A stretch of 64,000 bases of DNA, from assembly GCF_002968335.2 (NCBI RefSeq), contig NZ_CP134398.1:1488001-1552000 (forward strand). Reading direction: 5' to 3'. Shown in pieces: positions 25,566 through 33,414 of this stretch. Below the pieces are notes generated by a model. The model searched no databases, was not told where the DNA came from, and worked only from the letters and a program-made list of their open reading frames with translations. Positions within the stretch are counted from its first letter, which is position 1. Every line of letters starts with the position of its first letter. Origin of the DNA: Mycobacterium sp. ITM-2016-00316. GTDB lineage: Bacteria; Actinomycetota; Actinomycetes; Mycobacteriales; Mycobacteriaceae. Both the position numbers and the translations under genes were made by a program.

Positions 25566-26291
25566 TCACTCTGCTCTGCCGGCGGACACGGTGAGATGGA
25601 GGCGATCGATGATCCGCAGTGCTTGTGCAGGGTCGCCGCCATCGAAGACCGCGGCGTGTATTCCGCGCATGGCCCCGGTGATCGCGTGCGCTGCTGCCGG
25701 GATATTGGTGTCGGGATCAATCGCCGCGGATAGCGCGCACCTCGCCAGGATTTGCGCGACGGCCTGCTCGAAGGTGTCATGCCAACGCTCGGAAAAGCTG
25801 TCTGACCGCGGAACTCCGAGGTCGCGGAAGAGGACGTGTGCCGAGGGTGTCGCATAGATGGCTTCGGCGGACAGGCGTAAGAACGTGCTCAACTGCAGTA
25901 GCGGCTCGTCGGGCCATTGGGCGCCTTGATATTGATGGCGCATGGCTTCGATCAGGATCACGGCAGCGTTGTCTACTGCCGCTCTGAACAGTTCGCGCTT
26001 GCTGTCGAAGTGATGGAAGGCCGTGCGCAGCGCGACACCGGAGTGCCGGGCCACTTCTTCGACGGTGATCTGGTTGTAGTCGTGATCGCGTAGCAACTCC
26101 TGCGTGGCCTTCATCAGACGCAGATCGGTGGAGATGGACCCGGCGCCGGCGGACGCATCGTTGACCCATCGGTGCACGGTGGCAGGGTGCACGCCGACCT
26201 CTTCGGCGACGGTCGTTGCACGTTGTCCGCCGAGTACTCGCTCGACGGCGGCCTGCCGCTCTGAGGCACTGATGCTCGACCTCCTGGCCAT
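25566..26291 (-). CDS. TetR family regulator with an extra N-terminal HTH
   Basis: This 241-residue protein has two DNA-binding modules. Residues 8-45 (SASERQAAVERVLGGQRATTVAEEVGVHPATVHRWVND) form a transposase/homeodomain-like HTH. Residues 58-105 (LMKATQELLRDHDYNQITVEEVARHSGVALRTAFHHFDSKRELF, without a break) form a normal TetR HTH. The rest is a TetR ligand domain. It is divergent from the SDR gene with a 124-bp gap containing a palindrome, and it is 3 bp from the PucR gene downstream. It probably represses the SDR/NmrA genes and perhaps itself plus PucR. The double HTH is unusual. Confidence 0.87.
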   Translation of the reverse strand: MARRSSISASERQAAVERVLGGQRATTVAEEVGVHPATVHRWVNDASAGAGSISTDLRLMKATQELLRDHDYNQITVEEVARHSGVALRTAFHHFDSKRELFRAAVDNAAVILIEAMRHQYQGAQWPDEPLLQLSTFLRLSAEAIYATPSAHVLFRDLGVPRSDSFSERWHDTFEQAVAQILARCALSAAIDPDTNIPAAAHAITGAMRGIHAAVFDGGDPAQALRIIDRLHLTVSAGRAE

Positions 26292-26324
26292 TCGTCGATC
26301 CTACGAGCATCACATATTGCGCCA

Positions 26325-26343
26325 ATTGCACTCATCATGCAAT
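26325..26343. promoter_or_regulatory. candidate operator (ATTGCA-N7-TGCAAT)
   Basis: Perfect 6-bp arms with a 7-base spacer are centred in the divergent tetR/SDR promoter region. A further TATTGC half-site is at 26315-26320. Confidence 0.5.
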
Positions 26344-26415
26344 AGTCGCGTATGCATGCAGCGTTCCGCTCCTTGCAAACGACGACGGGCAGCTGACACG
26401 CAACGGAGGCACATC

Positions 26416-27210
26416 GTGCGCGACGACGACCGCGCAGTGCGAGCGCTGGTGACGGGTGCCAGCTCGGGGATCGGAGAGGCCTTTGCGAAGGCGCTCGCCG
26501 CGCGCGGTTGTGATCTGGTGCTGGTGGCTCGCCGCCAGGATCGGCTCGACCTGCTGTCCAAACAACTCGAGGCAAAGTATGGAATCTCTTGCGCCTCGGT
26601 GGATTTCGACCTATCGGTCCAGCGTCCGGGCACCCAGTTGCGCGCGCTCGTCGACGGCGATGTCGACCTGTTGGTCAACAGTGCAGGTTTTGCCACTCAG
26701 GGGCCATTCTTGGACGGTGACGCGGAGGATTACGCACGCGTTCTGGCCGTCGATATCGGTGCAGTCGTCGACCTGTGTCATGCGTTCCTGCCGGAGATGG
26801 TTCGACGACGTCGTGGCGCCATCCTGAATGTCTGCAGCACGACCGCCTATCAGCCGGTACCGACCCTGGCTGTCTACGCCGCGTCCAAGGCGTTCGTGCT
26901 CAGCTTCAGCCAATCCCTCTGGTACGAAGCAAAACAACACGGCGTCACAGTTTTATCGTTTGCGCCGGGACCCACCCACACTGAGTTCTTCGACGTGATC
27001 GGCGAGACCGCCACCGCGGTGGGCCGCCTGCAGTCCGCCGATCAGGTCGCGGCGGCAGGTTTGCGGGCGCTCGACCGCCGCTGGACACCGCCGTCTGCGG
27101 TCTCGGGAGTCAGCAACTCGATCTCGGCGGCATTGGCACGGCTGATCCCCAGGCGCGTGCTGATGCCGGCGCTCGCGAGGTCGCTACGACCAGTCAAGGT
27201 CCGAAGATGA
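26416..27210 (+). CDS. short-chain dehydrogenase/reductase
   Basis: This is a 264-residue classical SDR. VTGASSGIGEAFAKAL is the cofactor motif near the N-terminus, NSAG appears in LLVNSAGFAT, and the catalytic Ser and YAASK lie in CSTTAYQPVPTLAVYAASKAF. GTG 26416 is chosen: GGAGG lies 7 bases upstream at 26405-26409, while the upstream open frame overlaps the divergent tetR. It would use NAD(P)H to interconvert an alcohol and a ketone or aldehyde; the substrate is unknown. It is followed at 96 bp by the NmrA-like gene on the same strand. Confidence 0.9.
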   Translation: MRDDDRAVRALVTGASSGIGEAFAKALAARGCDLVLVARRQDRLDLLSKQLEAKYGISCASVDFDLSVQRPGTQLRALVDGDVDLLVNSAGFATQGPFLDGDAEDYARVLAVDIGAVVDLCHAFLPEMVRRRRGAILNVCSTTAYQPVPTLAVYAASKAFVLSFSQSLWYEAKQHGVTVLSFAPGPTHTEFFDVIGETATAVGRLQSADQVAAAGLRALDRRWTPPSAVSGVSNSISAALARLIPRRVLMPALARSLRPVKVRR

Positions 27211-27306
27211 CGACTGGTCAACGGTTGCCGTGCCGCCCGACGTGACGTACGGCAACGGATCTCGTTGCACGACAAAGCCATTTATTTTCGACGACAGGAG
27301 CACGGC

Positions 27307-28287
27307 ATGATTCTGGTCACCAGCGCAGCGGGTGGTGTCGGACGCCCTCTGGTTCGACAACTCGTCGCCAACGGACAAGTTGTGCGGGCGTTCGTCAAGA
27401 ACGAAGACCAGGCGCGACGATCGCGCGGAGACGGTGCCGCAGAGATCGTGATCGGTGATCTGAGGCGACCCGGCGATCTTGAACGCGCGCTACGCGGAGC
27501 CCGTCGGATCTACCATGCCGCCCCAACTCAGCTCGTCGACGAACTGCCCGTGGCCGAACGACTTATCGAGGCAGCCCAAGACGAACAACTCGATCAGGTC
27601 GTCTTTCACTCGGTCATCCATCCCGATATCGCCGAACTCCCTCATCATCGGCAAAAGCTCAGGGTCGAGGGGATCTTGCGCGACTCGGGTCTGCCCGTGA
27701 CGGTGCTTCGCCCCTCGCACTACATGCAGAACGTTCTGGACTTCTGGGACTTCTTCGGCGCGGGCCTCCTTCCGTACCCCACCTCGCCAGAGAGTCGAAT
27801 GGGCGTGGTCGACGTCGAGGACATTGCCGCCGCCGCGGCCAACGTGTTGATCACACCGGGTGGACACATCGGAAAGACCTATGACCTGTCGACGGTAGAA
27901 CTCACCCGCCACGACATGGCGCAAATCTGGAGCCGCGTGCTCGGTCACCCCATGGATGCCGTCCGAATTCCCCCACAGGCGCTGACAAATCCGCTGGTGG
28001 CCATTGGGCCCTTCGGTTCTGCAATCGGTAAGTCGTTGCTGGCGACCAGATTAGGTTCCCTTCCCGACGTCGTTCGGGGGTTGCGGGCGGCTCCGAACGC
28101 TCGAGGGTTTCGAAGTTGGTCGTCCGATGCGCAGGACACTTACGTGCAGATGATGAAGTACTACGACGTGCACGGACTTCCTGCAGGCAACCTCGATGAT
28201 CTGTCGAAAGTATTGCCGCGGAAAGCAATCGACTACGAGCAGTTCGCTCGTCGTACGGCTACGGCGCGCGGGGTCGCCGCGCCGTGA
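27307..28287 (+). CDS. NmrA-like NAD(P)-binding protein (atypical SDR)
   Basis: This 326-residue Rossmann protein starts MILVTSAAGGVGRPL, an atypical-SDR GxxGxxG variant. ADVYHAAPT-like and VTVLRPSHYMQNVLDF segments typical of NmrA/QOR2-type proteins follow. ATG 27307 is preceded by ACAGGAG. It lacks a clear YxxxK pair, so it may be a redox sensor or a quinone or epimerase-like reductase rather than a classical dehydrogenase. It lies downstream of the SDR gene and is probably cotranscribed or read from its own promoter in the 96-bp gap. Confidence 0.82.
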   Translation: MILVTSAAGGVGRPLVRQLVANGQVVRAFVKNEDQARRSRGDGAAEIVIGDLRRPGDLERALRGARRIYHAAPTQLVDELPVAERLIEAAQDEQLDQVVFHSVIHPDIAELPHHRQKLRVEGILRDSGLPVTVLRPSHYMQNVLDFWDFFGAGLLPYPTSPESRMGVVDVEDIAAAAANVLITPGGHIGKTYDLSTVELTRHDMAQIWSRVLGHPMDAVRIPPQALTNPLVAIGPFGSAIGKSLLATRLGSLPDVVRGLRAAPNARGFRSWSSDAQDTYVQMMKYYDVHGLPAGNLDDLSKVLPRKAIDYEQFARRTATARGVAAP

Positions 28288-28351
28288 TGCCAATGGAACC
28301 GGGGGAGACCTCACCTCCCGGAGATCGATGGACCGCGACGTGGCGTTTCTT

Positions 28352-28735
28352 TCAGGAAGCGAGCAGGAGTGCCGCGGTGACAAGCATGGTGGCAGCGGTT
28401 GCGCCGTGGATTCCCCAGGCGATGGATGCGGGGCCGCCGTTGCGTAGCACGATGACGGCGTCTGCGAGCGGGATGATGGTCGCAGCCAGGATTACCGATC
28501 CCAGCACGTGTGGCTGGCCCGCTGCCATGACGATGATGACGATGAACCCCGATGCGATGTCGCGGATGCCTTTGATGCTCATATAGGCGCCGACTGACGG
28601 CTGGGTGAGATCGGGTTGTAAGCCGTAACCGGCGGCCGCGGCGCGGGGGGCAATGAGAAATCGAGCGCCGATGACGATGATGGCCGCGGCGATGAGTCCG
28701 GCGAGCGTGTAGGCGACGGTGATGACGATGGTCAT
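28352..28735 (-). CDS. small four-helix membrane protein (DUF4267-like)
   Basis: This 127-residue protein has four predicted membrane helices (about 5-27, 48-70, 75-95 and 105-126). It carries the RFLIAPRAAAAGYGL and IKGIRDIASGFIV motifs seen in DUF4267 proteins. Function is unknown. It is the last gene of a three-gene leftward unit with a NIPSNAP protein and a DUF1772 protein, divergent from a TetR gene. Confidence 0.8.
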   Translation of the reverse strand: MTIVITVAYTLAGLIAAAIIVIGARFLIAPRAAAAGYGLQPDLTQPSVGAYMSIKGIRDIASGFIVIIVMAAGQPHVLGSVILAATIIPLADAVIVLRNGGPASIAWGIHGATAATMLVTAALLLAS

Positions 28736-28767
28736 GGCGCACTCCTGTTTGGCGAGAATGGATTCGG

Positions 28768-29085
28768 TCAGTGCATCGGTGAGAAAAGGGTCGGGTCGAG
28801 GGCTATCGACTGGACATCGGTGATGTTGTCGATGTCGAAGCCGGCCATGTCCGCGGCGAATTCGGCGCTGGCCATGATGCTGGCTGTGAGTTGGGCAGGG
28901 TCGGCGCCCGGTGGGTAGCTGATCAACGCGATGAGTCGGTTCGTGGCGTCGTCATGTTCGGTCCACACACCATGGGTGGTGATCCCGAAAGTCGTGAAGG
29001 TCACCAGATGGCGCGCCCAGTGCACGGTCGCGTACTGTTGCAGCGCTTCGGGCGATCGCAGAGTGTAGATCCTGAGCTGGAACAT
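28768..29085 (-). CDS. NIPSNAP family protein
   Basis: This is a 105-residue ferredoxin-like alpha/beta-barrel protein of the NIPSNAP/dimeric Dabb type. MFQLRIYTLRSPEALQQY begins it, followed by WARHLVTFTTFGITTHGVWTE. The start at 29085 is preferred because it begins the fold and AAGGAG lies upstream. The role of bacterial NIPSNAP proteins is mostly unknown; some act as small oxygenases or chaperone-like dimers. It is middle gene of the DUF1772-NIPSNAP-DUF4267 unit. Confidence 0.82.
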   Translation of the reverse strand: MFQLRIYTLRSPEALQQYATVHWARHLVTFTTFGITTHGVWTEHDDATNRLIALISYPPGADPAQLTASIMASAEFAADMAGFDIDNITDVQSIALDPTLFSPMH

Positions 29086-29140
29086 CGGATGCTGTTCTCC
29101 TTCATGTGATTTCGGGTTGGCTGGCATCGCGGTGATCGCG

Positions 29141-29617
29141 CTAGGTCATCAGCACTACGCAGAGGGCGGCCACTGCCAGCCCCTGCAGTCCGGCGCGGAC
29201 GCCGATGATCGAGTCCCACTTCGCTTGCAGCGCCCGCCCATTCGGGAGCGTGCGGCCAGCGTCGGCGGCTGAAGTGAGTTGTCGGTTGATCGGTGCGCTC
29301 AGCCGCGTATAGAGCACGAGCCAGCAGATCAGCAGAACCAGGGCGATGCCCGCGGCGATCGCTTGTACCCAGTTGGCGGTTGCGGTGGCTACGGCCGCGG
29401 TGATCGCGGTGGCGATGAGTCCGAGCGTTCCGGGCACCGGCATGCGCCGGTCGCCGTAGCGGTGCACGTTTCCGGTGATCGCGACCAGGGCGTCGTCGTC
29501 CAAGGCCGCCAGGGCCGGTTTCAGCACGATCGCGCAAAACGCGTCGGTGCCGTAGACAACCGCGGTACACAGCACCGCGATTACAGCGGCAACTTGCGTG
29601 ATGAGGTCCGGGGGCAT
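29141..29617 (-). CDS. DUF1772 (anthrone-oxygenase-like) membrane protein
   Basis: This 158-residue protein has four predicted membrane helices (about 8-30, 48-70, 75-100 and 135-158) and the YGTDAFCAIVLKPAL N-terminal signature of DUF1772, the anthrone oxygenase-like family. ATG 29617 (MPPDLITQ) with GGAG upstream is chosen over 29650. It is first gene of the leftward unit, 100 bp from the divergent TetR gene. In polyketide clusters, relatives hydroxylate anthrones without cofactor, so an oxygenase or quinone-related role is possible but unproved. Confidence 0.82.
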   Translation of the reverse strand: MPPDLITQVAAVIAVLCTAVVYGTDAFCAIVLKPALAALDDDALVAITGNVHRYGDRRMPVPGTLGLIATAITAAVATATANWVQAIAAGIALVLLICWLVLYTRLSAPINRQLTSAADAGRTLPNGRALQAKWDSIIGVRAGLQGLAVAALCVVLMT

Positions 29618-29642
29618 GGTGTCACTCCTCGTCGATCGAACT

Positions 29643-29694
29643 GCTAGCAACGCTAACCCTTGATGGGATAGCGGTCAATAGCGTCGCTAGCGTT
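29643..29694. promoter_or_regulatory. operator region: inverted AACGCTA repeats
   Basis: GCTAGCAACGCTA (29643-29655) and TAGCGTCGCTAGC (29679-29691) form an inverted repeat with 12 of 13 positions matching. AACGCTA also appears inverted at 29688-29694. It lies in the divergent promoter between the DUF1772 unit and the tetR gene and is the probable TetR site. Confidence 0.65.
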
Positions 29695-29717
29695 GGTATC
29701 AGTGCTACTGTTTCGGT

Positions 29718-30305
29718 ATGGCCCTTAGCGATCGCCGAGAACGGGAGCGGGCCGCCCGGCGACGGCTGATCATCACCACGGCTCGCAGGGTGGCCGAGGC
29801 TGAAGGCTGGGATGCGGTGACCACGCGTCGGCTCTCAAATGAGATCGAGTACAGCCAGCCCGTGTTGTACAAGCATTTCACCGGCATGGACCAGATTGCT
29901 GATGCGGTCGCCGTCGACGGCTTCGGCGAACTCGCCGAGGCGATGGGGGCTGCCTGCTCCGGCCGCGATTCGGCCGCTGACGCGCTGACCCGCGTTGCGC
30001 ACGCCTACATCGACTTCGCCCGCAGCAACCCAGCCGTCTATGACGCGATGTTCACCCGGGCAACTTCCATGCATTTCGCCGCCCACGACGTTCCCTCGCA
30101 GTTGACCGCGGCCTTCGCCGAGTTGCGCCGCGTGGTCGACCTCATCACTGACGACGAGGACTCCGACGCCCTCACCGAGGTGCTATGGGCGGCCCTGCAC
30201 GGACTGGTCACCCTCAGCCGTGCCGACCGGCTACGCCCGGGCAACGACACCGTGCGACTTCGACTACTCGTCGCGCAGTTCACGGCGAGAAGCGAAGCGC
30301 GGTAG
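29718..30305 (+). CDS. TetR family regulator (WHG-domain type)
   Basis: This 195-residue regulator has its HTH at about 15-60 (LIITTARRVAEAEGWDAVTTRRL, SNEIEYSQPVLYKHFTGMDQI) and a C-terminal ligand domain with ALTRVAHAYIDFARSNPAVYDAMF, typical of TetR_C_33/WHG proteins. It is divergent from the DUF1772-NIPSNAP-DUF4267 unit with AACGCTA repeats between, so it most likely represses that unit and itself. Confidence 0.9.
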   Translation: MALSDRRERERAARRRLIITTARRVAEAEGWDAVTTRRLSNEIEYSQPVLYKHFTGMDQIADAVAVDGFGELAEAMGAACSGRDSAADALTRVAHAYIDFARSNPAVYDAMFTRATSMHFAAHDVPSQLTAAFAELRRVVDLITDDEDSDALTEVLWAALHGLVTLSRADRLRPGNDTVRLRLLVAQFTARSEAR

Positions 30306-30459
30306 TTGGCGATCTTGGCTGCGGGCATCGGGCACAAGACAAGCACTGCCTGACCACGGCGCAGAACCGTTGATGGCGTGGGGGATCGGCGATTCATGCC
30401 CAACACGCCCAGGTTCGCCGACAGCGGCGCCACCCCCGATCAATCAGCCTGAGATCTGG

Positions 30460-31056
30460 CTAACCGGCGGTTTCTCTCGCGTGGCCGGCTGGTCGGCCTG
30501 GCACGATCGTCGCGAGCAGCGACACCACGGAATTGGTAGCGGCTCTCAGATCGGTCTCATCCCTGTGCTCTAGCCACTGCCGGTAGGCGGTACGGAAGAT
30601 CTGGACTCCCACATGAGCCGCGAGCTCGGCTATATCCGGGTCGACTCCGCGCTGATGCAGTGCGCTGCCGAACTCGTCGGCCATCTGATGCTGTTTGACC
30701 AGTTCGCGCTCCCGCAGATAGGGCGTCGATGCGATCATTGCTTCCCGTCGGCGCAGGGAATCTCGTGAAGCCAGACCTTCCCAATTGAATCCCGCCAACA
30801 TGTGAGTCACTGCCTCCAGCGGCTCCGCGACGTCAGTTGTGTGGAGCATTTCTTGGACGAGCGCCGCGCGCAGCATGTCCTCGTCGGCGAACAGAACCTC
30901 TTTCTTGTCCGAGAAATACCGGAAGAAGGTCCTCGTCGTGACGCGAGCACGCTTGGCGATCTGGACAGCAGTCGTGTCCTCGAACCCTTGCTCTTCGAAC
31001 AACTCCATAGCGGCCTGCTGTAGCCGCTCTTTACTGCCCTGTTCCCATCGCGGCAC
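30460..31056 (-). CDS. TetR/AcrR family regulator
   Basis: This 198-residue regulator has its HTH at residues 9-55 (ERLQQAAMELFEEQGFEDTT, AVQIAKRARVTTRTFFRYFSD), followed by the MftR-like C-terminal domain pattern common in mycobacteria. It is divergent from the cupin gene, with TGATGTC palindromes near the cupin start, so it probably controls that gene. Confidence 0.9.
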   Translation of the reverse strand: MPRWEQGSKERLQQAAMELFEEQGFEDTTAVQIAKRARVTTRTFFRYFSDKKEVLFADEDMLRAALVQEMLHTTDVAEPLEAVTHMLAGFNWEGLASRDSLRRREAMIASTPYLRERELVKQHQMADEFGSALHQRGVDPDIAELAAHVGVQIFRTAYRQWLEHRDETDLRAATNSVVSLLATIVPGRPAGHARETAG

Positions 31057-31163
31057 AGCCAGACGATACCCCGGTGATGACGCGGCGTGACAACGCGTGG
31101 TGTCGCGTTTCGGCGACGCGTGTGGCTCGGTTCACATGCGGGCGCCGTGTCGGGCCGCACTCC

Positions 31164-31184
31164 TGATGTCACGCCGCGACATCA
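31164..31184. promoter_or_regulatory. operator 1 upstream of the cupin gene (TGATGTC-N7-GACATCA)
   Basis: The perfect 7-bp arms extend to ten with one mismatch. A second copy follows at 31194. These are likely sites for the divergent TetR protein. Confidence 0.65.
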
Positions 31185-31193
31185 GTGGTAGCG

Positions 31194-31214
31194 TGATGTC
31201 ACGTCGCGACAACA
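31194..31214. promoter_or_regulatory. operator 2 upstream of the cupin gene (TGATGTC-N7-GACAACA)
   Basis: This near copy of the 31164 site is 30 bp downstream of it, on the same face of the helix, and ends 29 bp before the cupin start. Confidence 0.55.
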
Positions 31215-31243
31215 AGGTCGGGTCGGGGAAGGCGGGGTATTCG

Positions 31244-31795
31244 ATGGTCAACAGTGGCAATCCAGCTACGGTGCTGCTGGGCAAGGCCGGCGATTCGCCG
31301 GCGTACTGGTATCGCGGCGTGCTGTGGAACGTGCTATTGTCCGCGAACCAAACACGCGGTGAGTTCACGTTTATCGAGCAGATCATCCCGGCAGGCGCCG
31401 GTCCGCCGGCGCACATCCACGAGCGCCAGGCCGAGGGCTTCTATATCCTTTCCGGCGAGATCGAGTTCGTGGTCGGCGAAGACGAGGTCGTACGGGCCGG
31501 GCCGGGTTCTGTGGTGTGGGTTCCGAAATCCACGAGGCACGCGTTCCGCGTGATATCCGACGAGGATGCCCGTGTACTCAACTTCTATGCCCCAGGCGGT
31601 TTCGACGACCATCTTCCGTTTTACGGTGTGGAGGCCACTGTGCAGACTCTTCCTCCTGCGGATCTCGGTGTGTCGGAATTGGACCGGGAACGGCAGGGCG
31701 CCTCGCAAGAACGACGGGATGCCTACCTTCAGCGCCTCGCAGACATCGCCGAAGGAACCTGGGACTTCACGATGCCCGACCCGAACCAGAAATGA
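31244..31795 (+). CDS. cupin-domain protein (quercetinase-like)
   Basis: This 183-residue single cupin has AHIHERQAEGFYILSGEIEF (motif 1, His-x-His and Glu) and PKSTRHAFR (motif 2 His), so a metal site is present. Such proteins are small dioxygenases, isomerases or sensors; the closest pattern is the quercetin 2,3-dioxygenase-like cupins. ATG 31244 is used because it lies after two operators and starts the conserved domain. It is divergent from a TetR gene and 287 bp before an MDR oxidoreductase on the same strand. Confidence 0.85.
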   Translation: MVNSGNPATVLLGKAGDSPAYWYRGVLWNVLLSANQTRGEFTFIEQIIPAGAGPPAHIHERQAEGFYILSGEIEFVVGEDEVVRAGPGSVVWVPKSTRHAFRVISDEDARVLNFYAPGGFDDHLPFYGVEATVQTLPPADLGVSELDRERQGASQERRDAYLQRLADIAEGTWDFTMPDPNQK

Positions 31796-32082
31796 TGCAC
31801 TGGCTTTGGTGTGCGAGAACACTGTCTGCAGCGCCGCACGGGCGGCCACACCAGTCGAGCGCAGATCGCGCCCTGGCGGGTTCTTGTCGCCGAAAGCCCA
31901 TCTCGTGCGGGGCGCGAACGCATGGTTCATGAGCGCCCCGGCGCGCTATGCGCGTTCCATGTCGATTCGATCCGACAGCAGAAGGGCGACATGAGGACAA
32001 TTCACCTCGACCAACCCGAATGTCTTTGGCGAATAAACAGATTCAGCCGCTTTGGTGTGGTCAGGGCGCGCGGGAGTCGACG

Positions 32083-33021
32083 ATGAAACGTATTCAGTAT
32101 CACAAGTACGGCGGGCCCGACGTCATGCGATTTGAGGACTTCGAGCCGGCGCGCCCGGGCAACGGGGAGTTGATGGTTCGCGTGAAGGCCGCGGCGGCTA
32201 ACCCGTATGACTGGAAGGTCCGCAACGGGGACATGAAGATGATGACCGGCCGCACGTTTCCGCGGGGACTGGGCTACGACTTCGCGGGTGTCGTGGAGGC
32301 GGTCGGGCCCGGTGTCACGCGGCTCGCAGTGGGCGATGACGTGCTGGGTGTGGCCCCCATGAAAACCAGCGGTGCCTTCGCGGAAATGATCGTCGCGATG
32401 GAAAAGGGCATCGTCAGGAAACCGGCCCGGCTGTCCTTCGAGGATGCGGCTGCGATTCCGACTATTGGTGGTGCCGCGCTGCAGGGCCTCGTGACCAAGG
32501 GGAAGCTACAGACGGGGCAATCCGTCTTCATCCATGGATGTCTTGGCGGGGTCGGGCGGGCTGCTGTCCAAATCGCCTTGGCTCGCGGGGCCGCGAGCGT
32601 GGGAGGAAGTTGCCGTGCCAGCCGCATGCCGGATGCCCGAGTGCTCGGCGTTGACCCGGTCGTCGACTTCGACTCCATCCCAAGCGATTTAGCGAAGAAG
32701 TTCGACATCGTCTTCGACACCGTGGGCACGCTTGCGCCAGCGACGGCGCGTAGGTTGCTCGCGTCCGGAGGGCGCATCATCGACATCGTCCCTTCCAGCG
32801 TGAAGAAGTTCATCAAAAGCGCGCTGCCGGGTCCCTACAACATCCTGATGACCCAGCTCGACGTCGACAGTCTCGAAGAGCTTGCCGGGATGTGTGCAGC
32901 AGGAACTCTGAGACTGCCGATCGCTCAAACGGTACCGCTCCAAGATGCGATCCCAGCGCTGACCGAGCTCGAACGCAACAACACCCCAAGAGGCGGCAAG
33001 TTGATCATCACAACAAGCTAG
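32083..33021 (+). CDS. MDR-superfamily NADPH:quinone/alkenal oxidoreductase
   Basis: This 312-residue zinc-less medium-chain reductase has an N-terminal GroES-like domain (AAAANPYDWKVRNGDMKMM, GLGYDFAGVVEAVG). The nucleotide motif HGCLGGVGRAAVQIAL lies near residue 150. There are no zinc-binding Cys residues in the usual positions, so it is of the quinone-oxidoreductase type. ATG 32083 with CGGGAG upstream is chosen. It is the last gene of island B, ending 106 bp before att copy 3. Confidence 0.9.
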   Translation: MKRIQYHKYGGPDVMRFEDFEPARPGNGELMVRVKAAAANPYDWKVRNGDMKMMTGRTFPRGLGYDFAGVVEAVGPGVTRLAVGDDVLGVAPMKTSGAFAEMIVAMEKGIVRKPARLSFEDAAAIPTIGGAALQGLVTKGKLQTGQSVFIHGCLGGVGRAAVQIALARGAASVGGSCRASRMPDARVLGVDPVVDFDSIPSDLAKKFDIVFDTVGTLAPATARRLLASGGRIIDIVPSSVKKFIKSALPGPYNILMTQLDVDSLEELAGMCAAGTLRLPIAQTVPLQDAIPALTELERNNTPRGGKLIITTS

Positions 33022-33127
33022 CCACCGCAGGGCACTCACACCTGCCCGACACGCGAGACGCTGACTCGCAGCCGACCTGCACGTGAGCGGCGTGGGCTGC
33101 AACGGCAAGAACGCAACCGGCCGGCGC

Positions 33128-33166
33128 ACAACCCAGAGGTCGCAGGTTCGATCCTGTCCTCGCTAC
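33128..33166 (+). repeat. att repeat: 3' half of tRNA-fMet, copy 3 (degenerate, right end of island B)
   Basis: It aligns to 4140-4179 with two substitutions and one deleted A in the T-loop, so it cannot form a proper tRNA arm. About 70 bp on its left (33050-33127) also match the bases before copy 2 (17864-17935), which shows that both belong to the same kind of element end. Confidence 0.82.
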
Positions 33167-33171
33167 TAGGT

Positions 33172-33207
33172 AAAACGGCCCCCGAAGATTTCTCCGGGGG
33201 CCGTTTT
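33172..33207 (+). terminator. Rho-independent terminator after att copy 3
   Basis: A perfect 13-bp inverted repeat (33172-33184 / 33195-33207) begins AAAACGG and ends CCGTTTT. It is related to the hairpins at 4185 and 17988. Confidence 0.85.
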
Positions 33208-33414
33208 CGTGCCCGCAGGGGAGCGCTGTGGGAAGTCCTGGTCGCGTCTGGACACCGAACAGCTGAGCAAGCTTTGTCCCGGGCGCTCTGTCGAACCGGA
33301 TAAAGAACGAGCCCATTTCCCATACGATCGGCCAAGAAGTTCAGACGGCCGTCCTGCTTGCATGATTCAGAGCAACGAGCGCATCACAGGTACCCTCGAC
33401 GGAACGAGAAATCT

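Noticed and set aside
33008..33335. Minus-strand frames with GSNLRPLGCAP and RIEPATSGLCA
   Set aside because: They are antisense to the third tRNA-tail copy and to no protein family.
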